Shown: positions 35,972-42,739 of the stretch, piece after piece
How positions within the stretch are numbered: position 1 is the first letter of the stretch
Layout of the letters: every line of letters starts with the position of its first letter
Made by a program: the position numbers and the translations under genes
Assembly (NCBI RefSeq): GCF_001571245.1
Contig: NZ_BCTK01000006.1
Location: 558,001-622,000, forward strand
DNA: 64,000 nucleotides
Source of the DNA: Achromobacter piechaudii NBRC 102461
GTDB lineage: Bacteria > Pseudomonadota > Gammaproteobacteria > Burkholderiales > Burkholderiaceae_B
Direction: 5' to 3'
Notes under the pieces: model-generated
What the model was told of the DNA's origin: nothing
What the model saw: only the letters and a program-made list of their open reading frames with translations
The model's database searches: none

Positions 35972-36287
35972 CATCCGGCCATAGGGCTTTGACGATGCCC
36001 GTCTTCCACCGACTGAGGATCTTCTCAAGGGCGACTTGCTCTGCGCTAAGACCATGCCTTCTTTGATCGACGTGCAAAGTTTTGGATGCCATCAAACCAG
36101 GCAAAGCGAAAGGCCTCACGCCGCGAAACTCCCCTGAATCTACTGGGGTGCCGGGCTGCATCGGGGTTAGGCGCAGCCGCTGTCCGCCGTGGTAAGAACC
36201 GCCGTCGCGCTGCTATGCTTGGTTCGCTGGCCGCCGCCGCAGCGCCGGACCATGACGACAGTCCAACCGCAAACAAGGAGCATCGAC
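35972..36287. other. Non-coding stretch, possible gene remnant
   Basis: No convincing gene. A short minus-strand frame ending near 35928 reads as a plausible but unassigned protein fragment (LSAEQVALEKILSRWKTGIVKALWPDATGG) and may be the remnant of a lost gene. The right end supplies the promoter and AAGGAG site of the DUF6152 gene. Confidence 0.4.
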
Positions 36288-36674
36288 ATGAGGCTATCCC
36301 AACGCGTGTTATCGGCAGGGCTGGCGCTATCCGCGCTGTTGCCAGTCGCCCCAGCGGCCGTGGCGCATCACGGTTGGTCTTGGGCGGAATCTGAACAGAT
36401 GACCTTGCAGGGCACGGTCGAGCAGGTGCAGGTCGCGCCACCCCATCCCACGCTGAGGGTGCGAGCGGATGACGGTGTCTGGGTGGTCGAACTGGGCAAT
36501 CCCTCCCAGACAAAGGAAGCCGGATTCGTCGAGGGGGCCGCCAAGCCGGGCGACGCCATTACCGCCATCGGCAACCGCGACCAGGACGCCGGCAACAAGC
36601 GTATGAAGGCTGTTCAGATCATGGTGGGCGGCAAGACCTACGACATCTATCCCAGCCGCATAAAGAAACCCTGA
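36288..36674 (+). CDS. DUF6152 family exported protein
   Basis: Exported protein of 128 residues. A signal peptide (MRLSQRVLSAGLALSALLPVAPAAVA) is followed by HHGWSWAESEQMTLQGTVEQVQVAPPHPTLRV, the HHGWSW start that marks DUF6152. The mature part looks like a small beta-barrel (OB-like) domain. Function unknown. The ATG at 36288 has AAGGAG 9 nt upstream. The membrane protein gene follows after 18 nt, a pairing seen for these families. Confidence 0.78.
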   Translation: MRLSQRVLSAGLALSALLPVAPAAVAHHGWSWAESEQMTLQGTVEQVQVAPPHPTLRVRADDGVWVVELGNPSQTKEAGFVEGAAKPGDAITAIGNRDQDAGNKRMKAVQIMVGGKTYDIYPSRIKKP

Positions 36675-36692
36675 ACCCCACGGCCTCTAGCG

Positions 36693-37178
36693 ATGGCTGA
36701 ACTGCTTCGGCTGGCCCTGGAACAGCTTACGGCCCTACCGCCGGCGCTGTGGCTGCGTCGCTCCGGAACGCTCTATCTTTTCGTCAATGCCGCCCATATC
36801 GGAGCCATCGGCCTGTTGATCGGTTCGATCGTTCCGCTGGACCTGCGGCTGCTCGGTATCCTCAAGCCCTCGTCCTTGGCGGTCCTGGCGCCCGTGCTGG
36901 CGCGCACTGCCGCGGTTGGCCTTGCGCTGGCCATTCTGACCGGCGCCATGTTGTTCACGGTGCGAGCGCAGGAATACCTGCAGAATCCGGCATTTTTGGT
37001 GAAGATGGGTTTGTTGGGCGCGGGCGCAGTCAACGCCTGGCTCGTGCGCCGGGGCGGGGCATGGGGACAGGTATTACAAGGGGGGCGCCCATCCAGCGCA
37101 CTGCGCTGCCAGGCCACCCTCTCGCTAATGCTATGGACTGGCTGCCTGGTAGCGGGCAGATGGATCGGGTTCCTGTAG
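36693..37178 (+). CDS. DUF6644-like membrane protein
   Basis: Inner-membrane protein of 161 residues with four helices (about 25-48, 55-83, 97-113 and 135-158). The LRRSGTLYLFVNAAHIGAIGLLIGSIVPLDLRLLG segment resembles DUF6644 proteins, often located beside DUF6152; a conserved histidine (AAHIG) could bind haem but this is speculative. It is probably co-transcribed with the DUF6152 gene. Confidence 0.68.
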   Translation: MAELLRLALEQLTALPPALWLRRSGTLYLFVNAAHIGAIGLLIGSIVPLDLRLLGILKPSSLAVLAPVLARTAAVGLALAILTGAMLFTVRAQEYLQNPAFLVKMGLLGAGAVNAWLVRRGGAWGQVLQGGRPSSALRCQATLSLMLWTGCLVAGRWIGFL

Positions 37179-37512
37179 CCTGTCGTTCGTCTGATCTGGG
37201 CAGGTGGGGCGGATTGGCATTGGGTTGTGGACAGAGGCGCTTGGTGACGGTTGACTGGTTCCGACCCATTGCAGCCGGTCGAGCAGTCTCTGTTCGACGG
37301 GCAGGTATCGGAGTGGAACGGTCATTCCCCGCCGTCGCCAGGGATACCGGTCACCGGCCTCTGCGGGCGCTTAAAACCGTGCGCTGGTGAGGCGGCTTTT
37401 GCGCGCGTGCAGTGGCCTCGCCCATCGGCGTGCGCGCATCATCCACAGATTGATTAGAGCGAACAGGGTATGCAACTCTGCGGATTCTTCATCAAGCCGC
37501 GATAGCGCACTT
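37179..37512. other. Non-coding stretch between convergent genes
   Basis: Frames in this 334-nt interval lack plausible starts, ribosome sites or recognisable protein sequence, and they run into neighbouring genes in other frames. I see no strong terminator or repeat. Confidence 0.4.
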
Positions 37513-38145
37513 TTAGATGCCTCCGTGCGCAGCGATGAACATGGCGACGGCCGAACGGCAATAGGATTCGATTTCGCTGTCATCCTCTGCTCTCGCCTCA
37601 TCGAAGCGTGCGATAAGCAGAAGATCTGATCCTTTGAAAAGCGCGGCAAACAAGCGGGCGGATCGGCGAGCATCGGGTACGTTCAGAATCGCTTTCGCGT
37701 GCAACTTATGCAGCACGGCCTCGACTTGGGCGATGACATGGGCGGGCCCGGCTTCGTAATGGAGCTTGCTTAACGACTTTTGATTCGTCTTGTCGGCCAA
37801 AACCATGGCTTCGACACTACGGACGTCCGGGCTTAACAGCGTGCGAAGCAGGGATGATCCCACCGCCATGAGCTGATCTTCGGCCGAACCGCCGACACTG
37901 TCAGAAAGGGCCAGGGGTGCAAATTGATGGCAGTGAGCCACCATCGCCGCGCTGAACAGCGCCTCCTTGTTCTCGAAGTGCCGATAGATGCTGAGTTTGG
38001 ATATCTGCGCCCTCTGCGCGACCTTGTCCATGGTCGTCGCTTGAAATCCCAATTCCACAAAGAGTTCGCCGGCGGCGTTGACGATCGTTTGGCGAAGCGC
38101 TGCGTTGGCGGGCCGGCCGCGCCGGCCCTGGCTGTTTTCGGTCAC
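37513..38145 (-). CDS. TetR/AcrR family transcriptional regulator
   Basis: TetR-type repressor of 210 residues. The N-terminal HTH is ANAALRQTIVNAAGELFVELGFQATTMDKVAQRAQISKLSIYRHFENKEALFSAAM; the remainder is an all-helical ligand-binding domain of the AcrR C-terminal type. It is divergent from the flavoprotein gene at 38403, with two inverted-repeat sites between them, so it probably represses itself and that gene. Confidence 0.9.
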   Translation of the reverse strand: MTENSQGRRGRPANAALRQTIVNAAGELFVELGFQATTMDKVAQRAQISKLSIYRHFENKEALFSAAMVAHCHQFAPLALSDSVGGSAEDQLMAVGSSLLRTLLSPDVRSVEAMVLADKTNQKSLSKLHYEAGPAHVIAQVEAVLHKLHAKAILNVPDARRSARLFAALFKGSDLLLIARFDEARAEDDSEIESYCRSAVAMFIAAHGGI

Positions 38146-38156
38146 GGCAATTCCAG

Positions 38157-38202
38157 TACTTGACAGTATTCAAATTCTCCAATTACGATACCATCAAGTA
38201 TC
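38157..38202. promoter_or_regulatory. Two inverted repeats, candidate TetR operators
   Basis: TACTTGACAGTA (38157-38168, TACT/AGTA arms) and GATACCATCAAGTATC (38187-38202, GATAC/GTATC arms) both contain an ATACT...GTA pattern on the minus strand, about 30 bp apart. They lie just upstream of the TetR start. Confidence 0.5.
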
Positions 38203-38402
38203 ATAATTTGCAAGACGCGGGGAGGCTTTGCCCTGGCGCTCACCGTTATCGGTGGCATTGTCGGGCGGGTCAATACTGCCTTGGGCAACTCTCTTGCTAA
38301 TGGCGAAGCCTTGCTCGCTGACCGTATCAAACGCGTATCGCGGGACGATGCTGCACACCACGCCCAGCCCAACCCTCCATCCACAGCACGGAGTCCATCA
38401 TC

Positions 38403-39296
38403 ATGAAAGACGTCATCATCATCGGAGGCAGCTTTGCCGGCCTCGCCGCCGCGCTGCAACTCGGCCGGGCCCGCCGCACGGTCACCGTTCTCGATACCGG
38501 TCGGCCGCGCAACCGCTTTGCCGGCCACTCGCATGGCATGCTCGGCCACGACCACAAGCCGCCGCTGGACATCCTAATCGAAGCGCGGCGACAACTGGCG
38601 CGCTATCCAACTATCAGCCTGGTCACTGCGCGGGCCGAGAGCCTGTCTGGCGCCGTCGACGATTTCCGCGTCATCACTGACGATCACGAAAGGTTGAGGG
38701 CTCGCCGCGTAATCCTGAGCTATGGTGTCGTCGATCAGATGCCTGATGTTCCGGGCTTTGCCGAGAACTGGGGCTCATCCGTCATCCCATGCCCCTATTG
38801 CGACGGCTTCGAAGTTGCTGACAAGCATTGGGGCCTCGTCTGGTCCGGCCCGCAGTCGATGAATCAGGTCAGGCTGTTTCACGATTGGACCGACAGGTTG
38901 ACCGTCTTCGGCAACGGTCACGACATCACTGCCGAAACACGGGCCGATCTGACGGGCCGGAAGGTCCCTCTCGTTGATGGCCGGATCACCGAAATGGCAC
39001 GTCACGGGAGCCATGGTGCCACCATCAAGCTCGATATCGGCCCCGATGTCGCGGTCGACATCCTGTTCGCGCATCCGCGCAACAAGCCGTCCGTAAACCT
39101 GCACAACGCACTGGGCCTTGCCACGGTCAATACGCCAACCGGCATCGCGCTTAAGACCGACGAGCGCCGTGAAACCAGCATGCCGGGCATTTACGCCGCC
39201 GGTGACCTTGCCAACCCCGGCATCCCCTCGGTTACTACGGCGGCATGGCAAGGAGCGATGGCGGGTATCTTCGTTCAGCAGTCGATGCTGGTTTAA
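38403..39296 (+). CDS. Thioredoxin-reductase-like flavoprotein with CPYC disulphide
   Basis: FAD-dependent oxidoreductase of 297 residues. The FAD-binding start is VIIIGGSFAGLAAALQLGRARRTVTVLD, a redox-active CPYC lies at 130-133, and the second FAD motif GIYAAGDLANPGIPSVTTAAWQG is at the C-terminus. The usual NAD(P)H site (GxGxxA/G) after CPYC is replaced by GLVWSGPQSMNQVRLFHDW, which lacks it. This resembles the subgroup of TrxR-like proteins that act as oxygen-dependent dithiol oxidases or use other donors. It is divergent from the TetR gene. Physiological substrate unknown. Confidence 0.85.
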   Translation: MKDVIIIGGSFAGLAAALQLGRARRTVTVLDTGRPRNRFAGHSHGMLGHDHKPPLDILIEARRQLARYPTISLVTARAESLSGAVDDFRVITDDHERLRARRVILSYGVVDQMPDVPGFAENWGSSVIPCPYCDGFEVADKHWGLVWSGPQSMNQVRLFHDWTDRLTVFGNGHDITAETRADLTGRKVPLVDGRITEMARHGSHGATIKLDIGPDVAVDILFAHPRNKPSVNLHNALGLATVNTPTGIALKTDERRETSMPGIYAAGDLANPGIPSVTTAAWQGAMAGIFVQQSMLV

Positions 39297-39397
39297 GAGC
39301 GCATGTGACCGGCAGTTTGTGGCCGAAAGCGGCTAGACATGCTGGGCCGTCGCCGATCCGATTACTTAATGAGCATGGCAATATCGGCGGGACCTCG

Positions 39398-40036
39398 CTA
39401 CACCTCCCGCGTGGCGTGGACCGCGTCCAGCGCTGCCTGTACCCCGTGGATCAGTCGGCGCTTGTTTCCCACTAACTCCGCAGATCCCGCCATCCATGGA
39501 TGAGCGTAGGCCACGGCATCAAAGCCTTGGGCATACGCTTCATCTGCGGCCTGCGCACATGCCGCCATGCATGCCGCTTGCTTTCCTTCCTGGTAAAGCG
39601 CCCAGGCGCCAGGAATCAATTGAACCGTCACACTAGCGCCGGTGGCGGCCGCATAGTGCTCGAAGAGCGCCCGGTTCGGTGCAATGCTTGCTTCGACCGC
39701 ACAGAGAACGGCAAGCCTTCCGCCGCCGCTTGACGCCGCTTTAGCCAGGGCCGTGTCTGCCCGGATGATGGGAACGGAGACTGCTCCCATGGTGTCGACT
39801 GCGGGGCCAAGCGTGGCGCATGTCACGACTACCGCATCAGCGTCGATCACCAAGCCCCGCAACACTTCGTGAACCAGCCCGTGCGCACTGCCTGGCGCCA
39901 ACTGCTGCCCCATGGCCAGCCGGAGATCCTCGCGAGTCACATGACGAATCTCATCTGATGACCAACCTGCTTTCACCGCCGCGAGTCCAAAGACCGCTTC
40001 ATTACCTTCCATCGTGTGCAAAAACGCGATTTTCAT
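39398..40036 (-). CDS. Aspartate/glutamate racemase family protein
   Basis: Protein of about 212 residues related to Asp/Glu/hydantoin racemases. The two catalytic cysteines of the fold are C73 (VVVTCATLGP) and possibly a C-terminal position, which here is less clear (YAHPWMAG has no cysteine), so a true two-base racemase mechanism is doubtful. The ATG at 40036 has AAAGGA 8 nt upstream; the longer open frame upstream is not conserved-looking. It borders the cassette island on its left. Confidence 0.78.
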   Translation of the reverse strand: MKIAFLHTMEGNEAVFGLAAVKAGWSSDEIRHVTREDLRLAMGQQLAPGSAHGLVHEVLRGLVIDADAVVVTCATLGPAVDTMGAVSVPIIRADTALAKAASSGGGRLAVLCAVEASIAPNRALFEHYAAATGASVTVQLIPGAWALYQEGKQAACMAACAQAADEAYAQGFDAVAYAHPWMAGSAELVGNKRRLIHGVQAALDAVHATREV

Positions 40037-40285
40037 GCGACCAATCCTTTCAAGGCGAGGGTGGAAACGGATTGTTCTGTAGGCTCCGTATCGCAACAAG
40101 GCCATTGGCAATACTGGTATCGACAGTTCTCCCCCAATGCAGATCGCATAGCGCTTGTGCGGCGGGCACGATGAGGAAATGGTCAGGAAAGACCGCCTCA
40201 AATGTCAGTAGCAAGCTTGGGTGAGAACCTAAACAGTCCCACTCAGTTCGAGATGAATGGCGAGTATCGACCCAGAGCAGACATC
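40037..40285. other. Left flank of the cassette island, possible remnant of a third cassette
   Basis: Minus-strand sequence after the GTTAG core site at 40292 reads on for about 80 codons in one open frame without a usable start (ending ...ANGLVAIRSLQNNPFPPSP near 40050). The protein fragment is not recognised. I find no second attC-like site closing it before the racemase gene, so it may be a truncated cassette or chromosomal flank. Confidence 0.35.
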
Positions 40286-40335
40286 CACTAACGTTAGGAT
40301 TCAGCGGCTGCCGCAGGCAGTCAGCGTTAGATTTC
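40285..40335 (-). repeat. attC-like recombination site of the DUF1643 cassette
   Basis: Read on the minus strand, GAAATCTAAC (overlapping the DUF1643 stop codon) starts the site and CTAAC followed by GTTAGTG (40292-40286) ends it; CTGCC/GGCAG forms a short inner stem. The opening ten bases are the exact reverse complement of the cassette's own 5' end (GTTAGATTTC, 40862-40853), as expected for a mobile integron cassette. The central stem is short, so the site may be degenerate. Confidence 0.6.
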
Positions 40336-40839
40336 AAGCGGCATGATGAAGCCTGCATAGCGACCTCTGGATGGATGCATTCTTGTCTGGTAGAAAAGTT
40401 TGCCTTGCTGCCGTTTGAGCAAGTCAAGAACGTACTCCTTGCGAGCATGAAAACGATTGCTTGAACCCCATGCAATGACTACTATTTCAGATTCCATTAC
40501 GGCTGCGGCAATGGCTTGATCATTCCGAGAGCCTATATCCGAAGGCAGGCCAGCGAAGCCATTTGTCTGTACGCGAGCAAACTGATTCACCACGATGAGG
40601 CGGCCAACACTCTTGAATTCAGTCAGGTCAAGTTCAAAGATATTCTTTTCAAGGAACTGTACGGACTTGTCAGCTTCTTCTTCACCAGCGTAACTGGGAT
40701 TCTGCATAACTACGCAGACTGTTTTTGAAGATTCCAGTGCGCCATCCCTGTTTATTTCGAGACGGTAACGATACAGAATATCTGCCTCCGTCGAGAACTC
40801 GGCACTGACGGAAACGTTCTTGATGTGTAGGTAGCGCAT
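40327..40839 (-). CDS. DUF1643 domain protein (integron cassette gene)
   Basis: Protein of 170 residues matching DUF1643: KTVCVVMQNPSYAGEEEADKSVQFLEKNIFEL, SVGRLIVVNQFARVQTN, and VVIAWGSSNRFHARKEYVLDLL near the end. The biochemical function is unknown. The gene is AT-richer than the window and fills a unit bounded by attC-like sites, with its stop codon inside the following site. The start ATG is 14 nt from the cassette's 5' core, leaving little room for its own promoter, so it would depend on an external promoter. Confidence 0.85.
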   Translation of the reverse strand: MRYLHIKNVSVSAEFSTEADILYRYRLEINRDGALESSKTVCVVMQNPSYAGEEEADKSVQFLEKNIFELDLTEFKSVGRLIVVNQFARVQTNGFAGLPSDIGSRNDQAIAAAVMESEIVVIAWGSSNRFHARKEYVLDLLKRQQGKLFYQTRMHPSRGRYAGFIMPLEI

Positions 40840-40856
40840 GAGAGCGATTTTTGAAA

Positions 40857-40917
40857 TCTAACGTTTGAATTCACCGGTCACCGAAGGTGGCCCGGTGGAA
40901 TTATGGATTAGCCATCA
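40857..40917 (-). repeat. attC-like recombination site of the HEPN cassette
   Basis: On the minus strand the site runs from TGATGGCTAATCC to CAAAC then GTTAGAT. Its arms AATTCCACCGG and CCGGTGAATT pair with one extra unpaired C, inside which CACC/GGTG closes a GAA loop with unpaired central bases. Extrahelical bases and an unpaired central spacer are diagnostic of attC folding. The ending AATTCAAACGTTAGAT closely resembles known attC 3' ends. TGATGGCTAA is complementary to the cassette's own 5' end (TTAGCCATCA). Confidence 0.8.
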
Positions 40918-40925
40918 TCGCAGTT

Positions 40926-41801
40926 CTACCCAAAAAGTTGGGCTTCCAGCTCCTCCTTGGTGGGCACGTGTCCGGAGTCGAGCATCTTTGTCAAAACCTC
41001 ACGAAGAAGATTGAACGAATCCAGAAGATCTTGCTGATCGTGCTTCGGCTTGCCATGAGCGGCTGCAGAGCGTTTTGTGTACAGCTTCGCAATCGACTTT
41101 TGCCTCGCTAAACGTACAGTCCCGGGCTCCTCTAGATAGGCGGCAATCAGTGCCGAGACTCGGAAGCTGAGTTCGGACGTGGAAGGGGAAAAGAGTGCCT
41201 CCAGTGCTGCCCATATAGACACAAGAGTCAGGGCATGTTGCTGCACAAACTGACCACGATCGAGTGCTTCGACGGCAAGTTCAAACTCAGCATGACTACT
41301 TGTAAGTCTGTAGGCTGTGGGCCAACGCTCCTTAACCCATGTTGCCGCAGCGGCAGTCACTTGGCGGCCAAAAACCCCAAGAGGAAAGTGCCTCCGCTCA
41401 ATCTCGAACGGTTGCAGCTTTACAGCAGAATCAGGCATTTCTGCCAACGCAGAAAACGAAGCATTTGCGAAAGCTGGCAATGAAACGGCTGGATTGACAC
41501 CTAGGCGCAGCAAGAAGACGAGAAGCCGCGCAAGGCCAACTTTGGACTCGTATTTCTTTTCGAGAGACGCTGGAATGAACAACTCGGCCGTAATGTCGAA
41601 TGCAAAGCCACCATTTGCAGCCTTCCATGGGCCTGGATGTGGCTTCCCTACCTTTGGCTTTGCAAAGGCAAGCATGAAAGGCGCAAATTGATGGGCGTAC
41701 GTCCGCTTTAGAAGGATCCCTTCCCCTAGGTCAAGGGAATCCTCAGCTAGCTCTAGCCCTGACAGTCCCGCATGAAGATCGCCGCCAAAGATCGTGCTCA
41801 T
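40926..41801 (-). CDS. HEPN/ApeA-like domain protein (integron cassette gene)
   Basis: Protein of 291 residues. The C-terminal 110 residues (QHALTLVSIWAALEALFSPSTSELSFRVSALIAAYLE ... KRSAAAHG) resemble an ApeA-like HEPN domain; R244xxxxH249 provides the R-x4-6-H motif of HEPN ribonucleases. The N-terminal half is unassigned. HEPN proteins often act in toxin-antitoxin or anti-phage systems, but no antitoxin gene is obvious here. The gene lies 8 nt before an attC-like site and 11 nt after a GTTAGCC core site, in AT-richer DNA. Confidence 0.7.
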   Translation of the reverse strand: MSTIFGGDLHAGLSGLELAEDSLDLGEGILLKRTYAHQFAPFMLAFAKPKVGKPHPGPWKAANGGFAFDITAELFIPASLEKKYESKVGLARLLVFLLRLGVNPAVSLPAFANASFSALAEMPDSAVKLQPFEIERRHFPLGVFGRQVTAAAATWVKERWPTAYRLTSSHAEFELAVEALDRGQFVQQHALTLVSIWAALEALFSPSTSELSFRVSALIAAYLEEPGTVRLARQKSIAKLYTKRSAAAHGKPKHDQQDLLDSFNLLREVLTKMLDSGHVPTKEELEAQLFG

Positions 41802-41805
41802 TTTT

Positions 41806-41840
41806 TGTGATGGCTAACTGGATTTAGGTGACCGATAAAA
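41806..41840 (-). other. Right boundary of cassette island, attI- or attC-like core site
   Basis: Minus strand reads GGTCACCTAAATCCA then GTTAGCCATCA. GTTAGCC is the 5' core of the HEPN cassette. The preceding CCTAAATCCA-GTTAG is similar in form to the end of class 1 attI (CCTAAAACAAA-GTTAG), but no integrase gene lies beside it, so attI identity is only suggestive. Confidence 0.45.
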
Positions 41841-42070
41841 CAGGATCGGCGTTCTTATAAAAACGAATTTATCTGCAATTCTGAGAGTGAGCAATCGCAA
41901 GTAAACTTTTTAGGCAAATCTAAAGATTTCGAGATTGATGCTTGTTGTAGGTAGTCCAAAGATAAATGATGGAATGACAGCTCCTGGCCGAAACCCCCGC
42001 ATATCAGAATGCCGCAGAAAACAAAGCGTCAGACTGCAATATCATCGATACCCCATCCGAGGAAACCGAC
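41841..42070. other. AT-rich non-coding stretch right of the island
   Basis: About 230 nt of AT-rich DNA without a gene. It would have to carry the promoter for the minus-strand cassettes; weak candidates such as TATAAG near 41860 exist but none has a good -35 partner. No integrase or transposase remnant is readable. Confidence 0.4.
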
Positions 42071-42550
42071 ATGACATCGCAGCCACAACGCTTGCTGGAT
42101 CATCTCGCCGCTCGTGGCTGGACGGTGCTGCGGACCGCGCCCACCTCGACGCCAGCGGCCGCGCCGTGCGAAGCGCACGGCTATGGCGCTTTCCTGGCGA
42201 CATTCACCGAATTGCACAACGCGAACCAGACACGCTGGTTCCTGAGCGCAGCCGACCATGACTGCACGGCGGACAGCGCCTTTCCCTGGCACACCTTGCG
42301 CGATATCAGCCTGGAGGCCGCGCTGGACGACGCTGGCCGGCAGGCGGTCCTGGACTTCTGGCAACAGCACACGCCGATCTACATGAGCGTTGCGGGCGAT
42401 TACGAATTTCTGGCGATAGAACGCCACTCGGGCCGCATCGTGCACGGCATCGAGCCGGAGTTCGAGGACACCCGAGACGTCGCCCCGAATCTCGCGGCCC
42501 TGTTCGAAGACATGATTGCGGGTCGCGCCATGGCGACGCTACTGGCGTAA
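42071..42550 (+). CDS. SUKH (SMI1/KNR4)-like protein, tentative
   Basis: Protein of 159 residues. The C-terminal stretch YEFLAIERHSGRIVHGIEPEFEDTRDVAPNLAALFEDMIA has the pattern of SUKH/SMI1-KNR4 domains, many of which are immunity proteins to contact-dependent or polymorphic toxins. No toxin gene is adjacent. Composition returns to the GC-rich norm here. The family assignment is by eye and not secure. Confidence 0.6.
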   Translation: MTSQPQRLLDHLAARGWTVLRTAPTSTPAAAPCEAHGYGAFLATFTELHNANQTRWFLSAADHDCTADSAFPWHTLRDISLEAALDDAGRQAVLDFWQQHTPIYMSVAGDYEFLAIERHSGRIVHGIEPEFEDTRDVAPNLAALFEDMIAGRAMATLLA

Positions 42551-42739
42551 CGTCGTATGCAACAGCCTGCGCAGCCCCCTATGCCGCCCGATCTGAAGGC
42601 GTATACCCACGACGATATTCCTGCTCAGGAAACTTGGTTGGACTGTGCAACCGATGGCCTCCTTGACACGACCAGAAGACCGAAATAGCCTTGCTTTCAT
42701 CGCGTCGCGTCGCGCCGTACTCGGCGCCACTATGCTTCG

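Noticed and set aside
35972..36287. Possible transposase remnant on the minus strand
   Set aside because: The fragment is short and does not show a recognisable transposase motif; no terminal repeats or target duplications are visible.
39398..40036. Call as a functional glutamate or hydantoin racemase
   Set aside because: The second catalytic cysteine is not evident, so only a family-level name is justified.
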